64,000 nucleotides of DNA from Selenomonas sp. F0473 (GTDB taxonomy: Bacteria > Bacillota > Negativicutes > Selenomonadales > Selenomonadaceae): positions 1,322,470 to 1,386,469 of the forward strand of contig NZ_JH992902.1 of NCBI RefSeq assembly GCF_000315545.1, given 5' to 3'. Both the position numbers and the translations under genes were made by a program. The notes below the pieces were generated by a model. That model saw nothing but the letters and a program-made list of their open reading frames with translations. It did not search any database and was not told the DNA's origin. Shown here piece by piece: positions 1 to 9,440 of the stretch. Each line of letters begins with the position of its first letter. The stretch's first letter is position 1.

Positions 1-405
1 GGCGCCTATCTCGCGGTCAAACTCCTGATCGCCGCCGCCAAGGCGCGCGCGGAGGGGCGCACCCTCGACGATCTCATCGCCGCGCTGCGCCGCCCGGCGG
101 AGGCGCGCGAGATCCGCATCGGGATCATCGGGGAGGACGACCCGAAAGCATACGCCGCAACTGTTCTCGCGGCATTCGAGGCGCGCGCCGAGGCCGCGGG
201 TCTGCGGATCGCGTCGCCCTCCTACGAGGGCGTGCGCATCGTCTTCCCGAACGGCTGGGCGCTCCTGCGCATGTCCCTGCACGACCCGAATATGCCGCTC
301 AACATCGAGTCGGACGAGACGGGCGGCGCGGACGGGATCGAACGCCGCGTGAAAGAGCTGCTTACAGGTTTCGGCTCTCTTGATCTGTCTTGTTTTCACG
401 TATAA
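1..405 (+). CDS. Phosphohexomutase (phosphoglucomutase/phosphomannomutase family), C-terminal part
   Basis: Frame 1 is open from the window edge to a TAA at 403-405, giving the last 134 residues of a protein whose start lies outside the window. The segment around GVRIVFPNGWALLRMS, followed by NIES, matches the C-terminal domain IV of alpha-D-phosphohexomutases, where the arginine-serine loop grips the sugar phosphate. The enzyme would interconvert hexose 1- and 6-phosphates for envelope sugar nucleotides. The catalytic serine and metal loop are not visible, so substrate choice (PGM, PMM or GlmM) cannot be settled. Confidence 0.75.
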   Translation, partial: GAYLAVKLLIAAAKARAEGRTLDDLIAALRRPAEAREIRIGIIGEDDPKAYAATVLAAFEARAEAAGLRIASPSYEGVRIVFPNGWALLRMSLHDPNMPLNIESDETGGADGIERRVKELLTGFGSLDLSCFHV

Positions 406-424
406 TGAAAAGCGCCCGCAGGCC

Positions 425-459
425 GCGCCGCCTTCCTCGATAAGGAGGCGGCGCTTTTT
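425..459 (+). terminator. Rho-independent terminator after the phosphohexomutase
   Basis: GCGCCGCC and GGAGGCGGCGC form a GC-rich stem with a short loop, followed by TTTTT. Confidence 0.8.
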
Positions 460-572
460 CATGGAGCGCCTATACTTTTTCATTTTAAGTATGCTATAAT
501 AAATTGCCGCTTAACGTATCCGTATGCTATGGAAAATATGTTCCGGCAGTCAAAAGGGAAGGGGAAGCCTGC

Positions 573-2294
573 GTGAACAAGATGATCAAATTCCTGCGAA
601 GCAACCGGATTACGCTGCTCTGCATCGGTCTGCTCACCTTGATGGTCGTCGCCGCATGGCAGTCGATGAAGACGCCGCTCGATCCGTCGATCGAAGCGGA
701 ATACTTTGTGCTCGAGGGGGAGCCTGCGTACGGGGATATCGTCGGCTTCCATGCGGACGATATCGACTGGAAGCCCTACGATTTCCCAATACCGCCGCCG
801 ATGCCCGCAGGCGCGACGACCGTCTATCTCTCGTTCGAGATACCGGCTTCGGCGCGCTTCGTCGGGGATCACTTGCTCTTTACGACGACGAATCAGGACG
901 CTTACGTCTATGTCGACAACGACCTCGTTTATACGCACGGCGATTGGGCGTCGCTGATGGACACGCGCGGGCGCGCGTTTCACTATGTATATCTTGACAA
1001 CACATCGGCGGGCAAACGTCTGACGATCATGCTGCATTCGGGCTATCGGAACTGGCTCGGCAGCATCGACTACCTGAAGTTCGGGAACGAGCGCCTGCTC
1101 ATCAACAAACTCAGCGCGACCGACGCGATCTACATCGCGAGTCTCGCAGTCGCGTTCTCGCTCGTCGCGCTCCTCATCGTCGGCCTCATATGGCGCGACA
1201 CACATCTGCGGCGGCGAACCAATCTCTACCTGATCCTGTTCCTCGTAAGCTTCATCCTTTGGACCTCGGGAACCTCGTCGTTCTTCCCGCGCGTTTTCGG
1301 CATGGCGCATCTGTGGTGGGAAGTGCACCTTATCATGCTCTACGTCCTCCCGCTCTCGCTCATCCCGATCATCCGCGAAATCGTCTCGCCGCGCTTCATC
1401 AGACACGTGCAGACGATGTGGAACCTCTTCCGCCTCGTCTTTGCCCTCGCGACCCTCGCCGAACTCGTCGGGATGGGCGGTTATATGAACTTCCTCTTCA
1501 TCTACTATCCGCTGCTCCTCGTCGGCTTCCTCATACTCATCTTTACCGTCGTCCGCTCGAACTGGGACCGTCATCCCGTATGCCGCTATGCGACGCTCTC
1601 GCTCACCTCGTTCATCATCTTCGGCGGACTCGACGCGTACCATTGGGAGTACCACCGCACGGCCGTCATGCTCGCAACCACCGTATTCTCCGTCTACACG
1701 ACCCTGCCGTTCATCTTCTTCCTCATGCGCGAGCAGATGCTGAACGACGCCAAAATCGCCCGGGAGAATACCGCGCTCTCACAGGAGCTCGAACAGACGC
1801 AGGCGGAGGCCGTACACGACTATCTCACGGGATGTTACAATCGGCAGTACCTCCAAACGGCCTTCGAAGACTTTTCTCGGCTGGCCGACGAACGCGGCTT
1901 CCGGTTCTCCTTTGCCATCTTCGACGTCGATCGCTTCAAATCGGTCAACGATACGAAGGGACATCTCGAGGGCGACAACGTCCTCAAAAAGATTGCCGAA
2001 ACCGTACGCGGGGAGATCGACCGCCGCCATGTGTTCATCCGCTACGGCGGCGACGAGTTCATTCTGCTCGCCCTGCACTACGACCTCGCGGAGATGGCCG
2101 CGTTCTGCGAAGATCTCCGCGGGAAGATCGCCGGGGCGCTCGGCGGCGTCACAACGAGTTTCGGCGTCTCCACATGGCACGGGCCGAAGGACCGCCTGCG
2201 CGCCCTCATCGACCGCGCCGACCGCGCGCTCTACCTCTCGAAGGAAAAGGGGCGCAATGCCGTCTCCGCCGAGGACGAGGGGGACGTCGTATAA
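573..2294 (+). CDS. Membrane-anchored diguanylate cyclase (7TM sensor plus GGDEF)
   Basis: A GTG start at 573 is chosen because AAGGGAAGGGG lies 7 bases upstream; an earlier TTG at 504 has no such site. The protein has one N-terminal membrane helix, an extracytoplasmic beta-rich region of about 150 residues (YVYVDNDLVY) resembling 7TMR-DISM sensor domains, about seven membrane helices, a short coiled coil and a C-terminal GGDEF domain. The active-site motif RYGGDEF is intact, so synthesis of cyclic di-GMP from two GTP is expected. The position of the RxxD inhibitory I-site reads DRRH, so product inhibition is probably absent. It stands alone with its own terminator. The ligand is unknown. Confidence 0.88.
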   Translation: MNKMIKFLRSNRITLLCIGLLTLMVVAAWQSMKTPLDPSIEAEYFVLEGEPAYGDIVGFHADDIDWKPYDFPIPPPMPAGATTVYLSFEIPASARFVGDHLLFTTTNQDAYVYVDNDLVYTHGDWASLMDTRGRAFHYVYLDNTSAGKRLTIMLHSGYRNWLGSIDYLKFGNERLLINKLSATDAIYIASLAVAFSLVALLIVGLIWRDTHLRRRTNLYLILFLVSFILWTSGTSSFFPRVFGMAHLWWEVHLIMLYVLPLSLIPIIREIVSPRFIRHVQTMWNLFRLVFALATLAELVGMGGYMNFLFIYYPLLLVGFLILIFTVVRSNWDRHPVCRYATLSLTSFIIFGGLDAYHWEYHRTAVMLATTVFSVYTTLPFIFFLMREQMLNDAKIARENTALSQELEQTQAEAVHDYLTGCYNRQYLQTAFEDFSRLADERGFRFSFAIFDVDRFKSVNDTKGHLEGDNVLKKIAETVRGEIDRRHVFIRYGGDEFILLALHYDLAEMAAFCEDLRGKIAGALGGVTTSFGVSTWHGPKDRLRALIDRADRALYLSKEKGRNAVSAEDEGDVV

Positions 2295-2312
2295 AATTCG
2301 CATAGGGAACAC

Positions 2313-2350
2313 AATAGGGCACCCGTCGTAAAAGAGTCGGATGCCCTATT
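2313..2350 (+). terminator. Hairpin terminator after the GGDEF gene
   Basis: AATAGGGCACCCG pairs with CGGATGCCCTATT around a short A-rich loop. The trailing T-run is weak (TTTGATTT overlaps the stem end). Confidence 0.6.
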
Positions 2351-2421
2351 TGATTTGGGCAAGCGATTCATGCTACAATGACCGGAGATTTCACCCTGCC
2401 GTATGAACGAGAGGAACGATT

Positions 2422-4029
2422 ATGCACACACCAGATCACGGAATAAAGGAAAATTTCTTCCGCTTTGCGGGGCGTCTCAACCGGCGGCGCTACCTCCTGC
2501 GCTCCCTCCTTCTCTTTGTCCTCACGCTCGCGCTCTGCGCCGCCATCGTCGCGGTCATCGCCGCCCAGGCGTTTGATCCGACTCATCCGGAGCCGGGCGA
2601 GTTCGAGATCACGGGGGAGATGTCGGCGGCGCTCGGCGGCCTCCTGCTGCTCTTCATCCCCATCACGGTCTCGGGCAATATGCTCATGATACGCCGCCTG
2701 CACGACCTGTCGATGTCGGGCTGCTATATCCTGCTCCAATTCATCCCGTTCCTCACGCCCGCGCTCATGCTCTATCTCTTCTGCAAGAAGGGAACCGCGG
2801 GGGAGAACGCCTACGGCGCAGACCCGTGCGCCGCCGCGCTCGCGCCGGATACGGCGCCCCTGCCGGCGCCTGCCGCTGCGGGCGCCTTTGATACGGCTGC
2901 GCCCGCAGGGGATGCGGCGGACGAGATGCCCGCGTTAGGCGCCTCATCTATGGCGGACGCTGCGCCGCTGCGGTTCTTCACGAGAACCGGCAGGCTTGAC
3001 CGCGGCGGCTTTGCCATGATAATCGGCACATTCATCGGCCTATGGGGGCTCATCACATGGCTCGAAGACGCCCTGCTGCTCGCGCCGATTTATCTCCTCT
3101 CCGCCGGACTCCTCCGCGAGAGCACGCCCGCATTCTGGGTGCTCAGCATCTCCGTATTTGGCCTCACCCTCCTATGCGGCCTCTTCATCCTGCCGCTGCT
3201 CAGCATCCCTGCCGCACTGCGCCGCCTGCACGACATCGGGCGCAGCGCGTTCTTCATCCTGCCCCTTGCCCTCTCGAGCATCGGCATCATCGTGTTCGGC
3301 GTCGGCGCCTCGTTCATGAGCAGCGGCCTCATCGGGTTCGCACGCATCGGCCGCGGCGCCGCTTCTCCGGAGGAGGGCGCCGTCGTGCTCGGCATGTTCG
3401 TCGTCGGCAGCCTCATCGTCACGGTCATCGTCCTCTTCCTATGCATCTACGGCGGATGGCTGTTCCTCAAAAAGGGCGCCCCTGGAGAGAACGCCCACGG
3501 CGCGCCCCCCGCACCGGCCGCGCCCTTCTCCCTGGGCGCGGCATATCTTTCCGCCGCGGGCACGATCGACCGCGACACCTTCATCCTGCGCGGCCTCATC
3601 GCCGTTGCCGCATCCCTCGCCCTCTGCAAGATGATAGATTCCCTCATCGTCACACCGCTCGGCATGATTGCCACGGGGCTCGAACTCATCCCGTACGGCG
3701 TGGACGACTATATCAGCCTCCTATTGATTACCCTCGCGCCGCTCGGCGCGCTCCCGCTCGTCCTGCGCCGCCTACGGGCGATAGGGCGCAGCGGCGCCGA
3801 AGCGTTCTTCGTCTTCGCCGCGCTCCTGCCGTACCCCATCGTCTGCGTCCCCATTGCGCGCGTGCTCGGGCTGCTGCAGGACAATGCGTTCCTCCATGGC
3901 GGCGACCCGCAGGTGCTCTTCGACATGCTGACCGTCACCCCGACGAGCGGCTCCATCGCCGTCGCCGCATTCGCATTCGTCTGCGGCGTCGCGAGCGTCG
4001 TCGGAATCGTACGGCTGCTCCGCAGGTAG
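2422..4029 (+). CDS. Triple-domain DUF805 membrane protein
   Basis: 535 residues. Three DUF805 units follow one another (about residues 10-125, 185-360 and 370-535). The first opens with FRFAGRLNRRRY and later units with FFTRTGRLDR and YLSAAGTIDRDTF. Each has hydrophobic helices and an RRLHDxxxSG or RRLRAIGRSG turn. DUF805 proteins (YhaH/YhaI type) are inner-membrane proteins of unknown function, usually about 120 residues with one unit, so tripling is unusual. An Ala/Pro-rich linker joins units 1 and 2. The ATG is preceded by GAGAGGAA. Two more DUF805 genes and a zinc-ribbon gene follow on the same strand. No function is assigned. Confidence 0.85.
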   Translation: MHTPDHGIKENFFRFAGRLNRRRYLLRSLLLFVLTLALCAAIVAVIAAQAFDPTHPEPGEFEITGEMSAALGGLLLLFIPITVSGNMLMIRRLHDLSMSGCYILLQFIPFLTPALMLYLFCKKGTAGENAYGADPCAAALAPDTAPLPAPAAAGAFDTAAPAGDAADEMPALGASSMADAAPLRFFTRTGRLDRGGFAMIIGTFIGLWGLITWLEDALLLAPIYLLSAGLLRESTPAFWVLSISVFGLTLLCGLFILPLLSIPAALRRLHDIGRSAFFILPLALSSIGIIVFGVGASFMSSGLIGFARIGRGAASPEEGAVVLGMFVVGSLIVTVIVLFLCIYGGWLFLKKGAPGENAHGAPPAPAAPFSLGAAYLSAAGTIDRDTFILRGLIAVAASLALCKMIDSLIVTPLGMIATGLELIPYGVDDYISLLLITLAPLGALPLVLRRLRAIGRSGAEAFFVFAALLPYPIVCVPIARVLGLLQDNAFLHGGDPQVLFDMLTVTPTSGSIAVAAFAFVCGVASVVGIVRLLRR

Positions 4030-4038
4030 CCCGCGCCG

Positions 4039-4137
4039 CATGCCGGCGACATTGCCGGCCCCGCGCTCAGCATCCTCTGCTGTATCGTCAGCATCGTCAG
4101 TATCGCCCGTTTACTCCAAAATGACATCCGACAATAG
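4039..4137 (+). pseudogene. Remnant of a DUF805 gene 3' end
   Basis: Ten bases after the stop of the previous gene, a 33-codon frame ends at TAG 4135-4137 and encodes VSIVSIARLL near its end. This closely resembles the end of the DUF805 gene at 4827-6437 (GIISIARLVKK). No start codon or upstream body is present, so it looks like the tail left by a deletion or by recombination between duplicated DUF805 genes. Confidence 0.5.
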
Positions 4138-4213
4138 ATATCCTATTGAACTGCGACACGTCTCTATGGTACAATCGTAACCGTATTTATCGTATCAACA
4201 GAAAGGAACTATC

Positions 4214-4717
4214 ATGTACACAATCGACACCGGGATCAAGGGGAACTTCTTCAACTACGAAGGACGTCTCAATCGGAAACGCTACATCTTCCGCAACCTC
4301 GCGCTGTTCGGCATCGGCGTCGCGCTCTATGTCATCGTCATTGTCCTCTTCGTAATCGTCGCCGGCAGTCAGCCGCAGTCCGTGCAAAACGAGAACGCGC
4401 TTACGGCGACAGTGTTCGGCCTATACGGGCTGTTCTTCCTCCTCTGCCTGCCGCTCACTGTTTCCGCCTACATGCTGATGATCCGCCGTCTGCACGATAC
4501 CAACCAGTCGGGCTTCTTCTGCCTTCTGAATTTCGTGCCGTTCGTCAACATCGGCCTCGGGCTCTACCTGCTCTTCAAAAAAGGGACCGAGGGCGACAAC
4601 GACTACGGTTCCGATCCTCTCGATATGACGGGCTACGTCTACGGCGGGGATGCGCCCGCAGTGCCGGAGCATGACGACAATCCCTACGCACGCACAGATA
4701 CCGCGCCGAAAGAATAA
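4214..4717 (+). CDS. Single-domain DUF805 membrane protein
   Basis: 167 residues with one DUF805 unit (FFNYEGRLNRKRY, then four hydrophobic helices with the conserved turn IRRLHDTNQSG) and a polar C-terminal tail ending in an acidic stretch. The start ATG follows AGAAAGGAAC. This is the ordinary family length and probably represents the ancestral form of the two triple-domain neighbours. It is expected in the cytoplasmic membrane; its role is unknown. Confidence 0.85.
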   Translation: MYTIDTGIKGNFFNYEGRLNRKRYIFRNLALFGIGVALYVIVIVLFVIVAGSQPQSVQNENALTATVFGLYGLFFLLCLPLTVSAYMLMIRRLHDTNQSGFFCLLNFVPFVNIGLGLYLLFKKGTEGDNDYGSDPLDMTGYVYGGDAPAVPEHDDNPYARTDTAPKE

Positions 4718-4733
4718 TATCATAGAAACGGGG

Positions 4734-4764
4734 GGTGCCGCACGAAACAAACTCATGCGGCACC
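4734..4764 (+). terminator. Hairpin after the single-domain DUF805 gene
   Basis: GGTGCCGCA pairs with TGCGGCACC across a 13-base loop. The following T-run is interrupted (TCCTTGCTTTTCC), so termination strength is uncertain. Confidence 0.6.
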
Positions 4765-4826
4765 TCCTTGCTTTTCCTCTGCACAGCTTTTAATATGCTC
4801 ATGATACCGTAAATGAAAGGATTTCC

Positions 4827-6437
4827 ATGCACCCGATCGACCATGGCTTCCGCGCCCATTTCTTCGTGTGGCGCGGCCGTCTCAACCGCATGCGTCATTT
4901 CAAGCGGCAGGTGGCCGCCCTCGCACTTTACTGCGCGGTGCTGGCCTTGCTCATATTGGTTCTAGATACGCTGGAACCGTACATGCAATACGATATGACG
5001 GATGCGTATAAAACCGTCACATTGATCGTCGTTGCTCTGATGGTTCTCGTATCGCTTTTGTATCTCGTATCCGGCACCATGCTCCAGATCCGCCGCCTGC
5101 ACGATCTCAATATGTCTGGTTATTTCTTATTACTCACGCTCGTGCCGGGCCTCGATGTCATCCTCTTCCTGTATCTCACATTTGCAAAGGGAACGGAGGG
5201 CGACAACCGGTTCGGTCACGACCCGCTCGGCCCCGCCGACACGCCCGATTTCAGGAAAGAGAATCCCCCCGCGTGCGCCGCCTCCGGCACGCACGACGCA
5301 CAACGGGGCGACAATCACAATAGGTGCACAAAGGAGGGAGAATATATCCCCCTTGATCTCCTTTCCCGCAGCGGCAGACTCTCGCGGCGTGATTTTGCAC
5401 TGACTGTCGGCATCCTATTCGGCGGCTCCGGCCTCATATTCCTGCTCCTAGAGGTGCTCTCCATTCCTCTCATTTACTACATCGCGGTATTTTTCTTCCG
5501 TGATATGACAGCCGCATTCTGGACGATGATGACCGGCGCTTGGTTCATCGCCTGTATCGCCGTTTGTCTCGCCCTGTTGACGCTCTCGCTCCCCGCCGTC
5601 ATTCGCCGCCTGCACGATATGAACTGCAGCGGCTGGCTCGCCCTGCCGCTTGTCCCGTGCTCGCTCATCATCCTTGGGTTCACGCTCATCTCGTCCCTCC
5701 TGAGCATCGGCATTGCCTTGTCGGTGATTATCAGCGGCAATCCCACCGGATACATCGACGGATTCGACCTGACAACCGATATGAATGAATTTCTCACCGG
5801 CTCGATTTTTCTCATCTTTCTCATATTTATGGTCACTCTTCCGCTCCTATCGGCCTACGCCGCATTTCTCTTCTTCAAAAAAGGCAGTCCCGCTGAGAAC
5901 CGCTGGGGGGCTCCGCCCATCTCTGATAAACGCCCACCCGAGCGCGCGGCCTTCTTTTCCACGAACGGCAGTATCGAGCGCAGGCTGTTCATCACACGAA
6001 CTCTGCTCCTCCTCGCTGCCGCGGGCGTCATCATCCCGACCGCCCTATATCTCGTCAGCGTCCCGATATTCTTTATCCTCATAGGGCTCGGTATCCTGCC
6101 ATTCGGCGCACATATGCACGTATTTGCCATCGCCCTGGCGCTTTATCCCATCGCCGCACTCCCGCTCGTCATCCGCCGCCTGCGCACGCTCGGACGCAGT
6201 CCCTACGAGGCCGTCTTCGTCTTCGCCCCGCTCATTCCCGTTCCCTTCGCGCTCTCCCCGATATCAGAATCCTTCGGTATCCTACAGTTTATCTCATTCG
6301 CCCATGATGTGCCGCTCCGCAGTCTCCTCGACCCGCTCATCGTTACGCCGACGGCCGGCTCCATCGCGTTCGCCGCATTCTCCTTCGTCTGTGCCGTCTC
6401 CGGCATCATCAGCATCGCCCGACTCGTCAAAAAATAA
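4827..6437 (+). CDS. Triple-domain DUF805 membrane protein, paralogue
   Basis: 536 residues, nearly the same length and layout as the protein at 2422-4029: three DUF805 units beginning FFVWRGRLNRMR, LLSRSGRLSRRDF and FFSTNGSIERRLF, with turns IRRLHDLNMSG, IRRLHDMNCSG and IRRLRTLGRSP. A polar linker of about 45 residues with Cys and His separates units 1 and 2. The two triple proteins align along their whole length, so they arose by whole-gene duplication after the domain tripling. The ATG follows GAAAGGA. The stop is 14 bases before the zinc-ribbon gene, suggesting co-transcription. Function unknown. Confidence 0.85.
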   Translation: MHPIDHGFRAHFFVWRGRLNRMRHFKRQVAALALYCAVLALLILVLDTLEPYMQYDMTDAYKTVTLIVVALMVLVSLLYLVSGTMLQIRRLHDLNMSGYFLLLTLVPGLDVILFLYLTFAKGTEGDNRFGHDPLGPADTPDFRKENPPACAASGTHDAQRGDNHNRCTKEGEYIPLDLLSRSGRLSRRDFALTVGILFGGSGLIFLLLEVLSIPLIYYIAVFFFRDMTAAFWTMMTGAWFIACIAVCLALLTLSLPAVIRRLHDMNCSGWLALPLVPCSLIILGFTLISSLLSIGIALSVIISGNPTGYIDGFDLTTDMNEFLTGSIFLIFLIFMVTLPLLSAYAAFLFFKKGSPAENRWGAPPISDKRPPERAAFFSTNGSIERRLFITRTLLLLAAAGVIIPTALYLVSVPIFFILIGLGILPFGAHMHVFAIALALYPIAALPLVIRRLRTLGRSPYEAVFVFAPLIPVPFALSPISESFGILQFISFAHDVPLRSLLDPLIVTPTAGSIAFAAFSFVCAVSGIISIARLVKK

Positions 6438-6451
6438 AAAGTGAGGTCGCT

Positions 6452-6742
6452 ATGTTCTGCCCAAAATGTAATAAATTCATCCCGTCCGCCGCGCATCGCT
6501 GCCCGAACTGCGGCATCGAGATCATCTCCGGGTTCTCGCCGAACTACGGCGCGGGCTTCGATCTCGGCGATGACGACACCGAGAGCCGCAACGACGCGCC
6601 GCCGCGTCCCTCCGCGGACTCCGACCTCTACGACGACGTACCCGATACGGATGCCGCAGGGGAGGGGACGGCAGCGAACGTAAAATCCTCCGGGCTCGGC
6701 GGCAAACTCAAATCGCTGTTCGGATTTGGACGGGGAAACTGA
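6452..6742 (+). CDS. Small zinc-ribbon protein
   Basis: 96 residues. The N-terminus has two CxxC pairs (FCPKCNKF and RCPNCGIE) forming a double-psi zinc ribbon, followed by an acidic disordered stretch and a short basic/glycine-rich C-terminus (GLGGKLKSLFGFGRGN) that could be amphipathic. It starts 14 bases after the DUF805 paralogue and is likely translated from the same mRNA (site AAGTGAGG). It may be a soluble partner of the DUF805 proteins; this rests only on position. Confidence 0.75.
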   Translation: MFCPKCNKFIPSAAHRCPNCGIEIISGFSPNYGAGFDLGDDDTESRNDAPPRPSADSDLYDDVPDTDAAGEGTAANVKSSGLGGKLKSLFGFGRGN

Positions 6743-6765
6743 GGCGCAGCAAAAAATAATAAAGA

Positions 6766-6810
6766 ACGGAGCCGACGCACATTTTTGCTGCGCATCGGCT
6801 CCGTTTTCTA
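6766..6810. terminator. Bidirectional terminator between zinc-ribbon gene and gyrA
   Basis: ACGGAGCCGA pairs with TCGGCTCCGT. TTTTC follows on the plus strand, and T-rich bases follow on the minus strand. It lies between convergent genes. Confidence 0.75.
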
Positions 6811-6829
6811 TGCGGTTTTTGATATTTTC

Positions 6830-9280
6830 TTATTCCGTCGGCGGATCGACGGTCATGTTCATGGTCGCCATCGATGCGACGCGGTCGTTCTCTGCGATGG
6901 TCATGAGCTTGACGCCCTGCGTGTTGCGGCTGATGAGCGAAATCTCGTCGACGGTCGTGCGGATGACGATGCCCTCGGTCGTGATGAGCATCAGCTCTTG
7001 GCTGCCGCGGACGACGCGGATGCCGACGACGGGACCCGTTTTCTCCGTGACCTTCATATTGATGAGGCCCTTGCCGCCGCGCGTCTGCGTGCGGTACTCG
7101 TCCGCCGCCGTACGCTTGCCGTAGCCGCCCTCGGTGACGGTGAGCACCTCCGAGTCGCTCCTCAGGACATCCATCGCGACGACCTCGTCGCCCTCGGCGA
7201 GGGTGATGCCACGCACGCCGCGCGTGACGCGTCCCATCGAGCGCACGCCGCTCTCGGGGAAGGTGATCGCCTTGCCGAGGCGCGTGCCGAGCATGATGCG
7301 GTTCTCGCCGTCGGTGAACTTCACGCCGATGAGCTCGTCGTCCTCGTCGAGGTTGACGGCGCGCAGGCCGCTCTTCCTGATATTCGCGAACTCGGCGAGC
7401 GGGGTCTTTTTCACGACGCCCTTGCGCGTGCCGAGGAAGAGGAACCGGTCGGGCTTGAACTCGCGCACTTGGATGACGGCGGTGATGCGCTCGTCCGCCT
7501 CGACGGCGAGCAGGTTGACGATGGCCGTGCCCTTTGCCGCGCGCCCGCTCTCGGGGATTTCGTAGGCCTTGAGCACGAAGGCGCGCCCGCGGTTCGTGAA
7601 GAAGAGAATCGCATGATGCGTGGTCGTAATCAGCAGGTCGCTGACGATGTCCGTCTCCTTCGTCCCCATGCCGCGCACGCCGACGCCGCCGCGCCGCTGC
7701 CGGCGGTAGGTGTCGAGCGGGATGCGCTTGATGTAGTTGCTCATGGTGAGCGTGACGACGACGTCCTCTTCGGCGATGAGGTCGGTGATATCCATCTCGC
7801 TCGCGTCGAACGTGATCTCCGTGCGGCGCTCGTCGCCGTACTTGTCGCGCACCTCGATGAGCTCGTCCTTGATGATGGCGAGCACCTTGCTGCGGTCGGC
7901 GAGGATGCTCTTGAACTCCTCGATGGCGGCGAGCACCTCTTGATACTCCTGCTCGATCTTCTCTCGTTCGAGCCCCGTGAGGCGCTGGAGACGGAGGTCG
8001 AGGATGGCCTGCGCCTGTTTCTCCGTGAGGTTGAAGTCCTCCATGAGCGCCGTGCGCGCGATGTCGGCGGTGCGGCTCTCGCGGATAGTCGTAATCACGG
8101 CGTCGAGGTGGTCGAGCGCGATGGTGAGGCCTTCGAGGATATGGGCGCGCGCCTCGGCCTTTGCGAGCTCGTACTGCGTGCGCCGCGTGATGACCGTCTC
8201 CTGATGACTGATGTAGTGGCCGAGCACCGAGCGCAGGTTCATGATGACGGGCTGGCCGTCGACGAGCGCGAGCATGATGACGCCGAAGCTGTCCTGGAGC
8301 TGCGTGTGCTTGTAGAGCTGGTTGAGGATGACGTTCGGCGCGCTGTCGCGGCGCAGCTCGATGACGATGCGCATGCCGCTGCGGTCGGATTCGTCGCGGA
8401 GATCCGTGATGCCGTCGATTTGCTTGTCGCGGACGAGCTCGGCGATTTTCTCAATCAGACGCGCCTTGTTGACCTGATACGGCAGCTCCGTGACGATGAT
8501 GCGCGGCTTGCCGTTACTCATGGTCTCGATGTGGGCGCGCGCGCGCATCTTGATGACGCCGCGTCCCGTGGTATATGCCTTGCGGATCTCCTCCGTGCCG
8601 AGGATGAGCCCCGCCGTTGGGAAATCGGGGCCCTTGATGACGCCCATCAGTTCCTCGACCGTTGTGTCGGGGTTGTCGATGAGCATGAGCGTGCCGTTGA
8701 TGACCTCGACCATGTTGTGCGGCGGGATGTTCGTCGCCATGCCGACCGCGATGCCCGCCGTGCCGTTGACGAGCAGCTGCGGGAACTTTGCCGGCAGGAC
8801 GGTCGGTTCCTTCTCCGAGCCGTCGTAGTTGTCCGTGAAGTCGACCGTTTCCTTGTCGATGTCGCGCAGCATGAGCTCCGAGATTTTCGACATGCGCACT
8901 TCGGTGTAGCGCATCGCCGCCGCAGAGTCGCCGTCGACCGAGCCGAAGTTGCCGTGCCCGTCGGCGAGCATGTAGCGCATGGAGAAATCCTGCGCCATGC
9001 GCACGATGGCGTCGTAGACCGAGCTGTCGCCGTGCGGGTGATATTTACCGAGCACTTCGCCGACGATACGCGCCGACTTCTTGTACGGCTTCGTGCTCGT
9101 CATGCCGGAGCCCTGCATCGCGTAGAGGATGCGGCGGTGCACCGGCTTCAGCCCGTCGCGCACGTCCGGCAGCGCGCGCGCCACGATGACGCTCATCGCG
9201 TAGTCGATGTAGGAGTTCTTCATCTCGTGTTCGAGATTGACCGGGACGACGCGGCCGCCCTGTCCAAAATCCAAATCCAA
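6830..9280 (-). CDS. gyrA: DNA gyrase subunit A
   Basis: GyrA breaks and rejoins DNA in the A2B2 gyrase that introduces negative supercoils with ATP. Visible features are the N-terminal [17 protein letters not shown], the quinolone-resistance region [14 protein letters not shown] with the sensitive-type Ser and Asp, the catalytic tyrosine in AAMRYTE, and the GyrA box [10 protein letters not shown] opening the beta-pinwheel domain. A TTG at 9280 is preferred as start because AGAGGTG lies 7 bases upstream. The ATG at 9307 (9 residues longer) has no ribosome site and lies almost at the predicted transcription start. gyrB is 17 kb away rather than adjacent. No fluoroquinolone-resistance substitution is seen at the two classical positions. 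Confidence 0.95.
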   Translation of the reverse strand: MDLDFGQGGRVVPVNLEHEMKNSYIDYAMSVIVARALPDVRDGLKPVHRRILYAMQGSGMTSTKPYKKSARIVGEVLGKYHPHGDSSVYDAIVRMAQDFSMRYMLADGHGNFGSVDGDSAAAMRYTEVRMSKISELMLRDIDKETVDFTDNYDGSEKEPTVLPAKFPQLLVNGTAGIAVGMATNIPPHNMVEVINGTLMLIDNPDTTVEELMGVIKGPDFPTAGLILGTEEIRKAYTTGRGVIKMRARAHIETMSNGKPRIIVTELPYQVNKARLIEKIAELVRDKQIDGITDLRDESDRSGMRIVIELRRDSAPNVILNQLYKHTQLQDSFGVIMLALVDGQPVIMNLRSVLGHYISHQETVITRRTQYELAKAEARAHILEGLTIALDHLDAVITTIRESRTADIARTALMEDFNLTEKQAQAILDLRLQRLTGLEREKIEQEYQEVLAAIEEFKSILADRSKVLAIIKDELIEVRDKYGDERRTEITFDASEMDITDLIAEEDVVVTLTMSNYIKRIPLDTYRRQRRGGVGVRGMGTKETDIVSDLLITTTHHAILFFTNRGRAFVLKAYEIPESGRAAKGTAIVNLLAVEADERITAVIQVREFKPDRFLFLGTRKGVVKKTPLAEFANIRKSGLRAVNLDEDDELIGVKFTDGENRIMLGTRLGKAITFPESGVRSMGRVTRGVRGITLAEGDEVVAMDVLRSDSEVLTVTEGGYGKRTAADEYRTQTRGGKGLINMKVTEKTGPVVGIRVVRGSQELMLITTEGIVIRTTVDEISLISRNTQGVKLMTIAENDRVASMATMNMTVDPPTE

Positions 9281-9320
9281 AATGTCACCTCTTCGTGTTC
9301 GTCTCATAAAATCCGTCGTT

Positions 9321-9349
9321 ATTATAGCATTTTCGCGGAGAAAAGTCTA
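9321..9349 (-). promoter_or_regulatory. gyrA promoter
   Basis: On the minus strand TAGACT and TATAAT are separated by 17 bases, with a TGC extended -10. The predicted start lies about 30 bases before the TTG start of gyrA. Confidence 0.6.
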
Positions 9350-9440
9350 CGAGAGGGCGGGGCGTTAAACCGTGGCGAAACGCGCGGCTTTATGATAGAA
9401 TGATTTAGTTGAATTGAACCGCCTACAGGAAGGGCCTATT

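Noticed and set aside
6785-9403. 872-codon open frame on the plus strand across gyrA
   Set aside because: It is antisense to a clear gyrA, is rich in Arg/Asp/Val/His as expected for the complement of a GC-rich gene, and lacks any domain or ribosome site.
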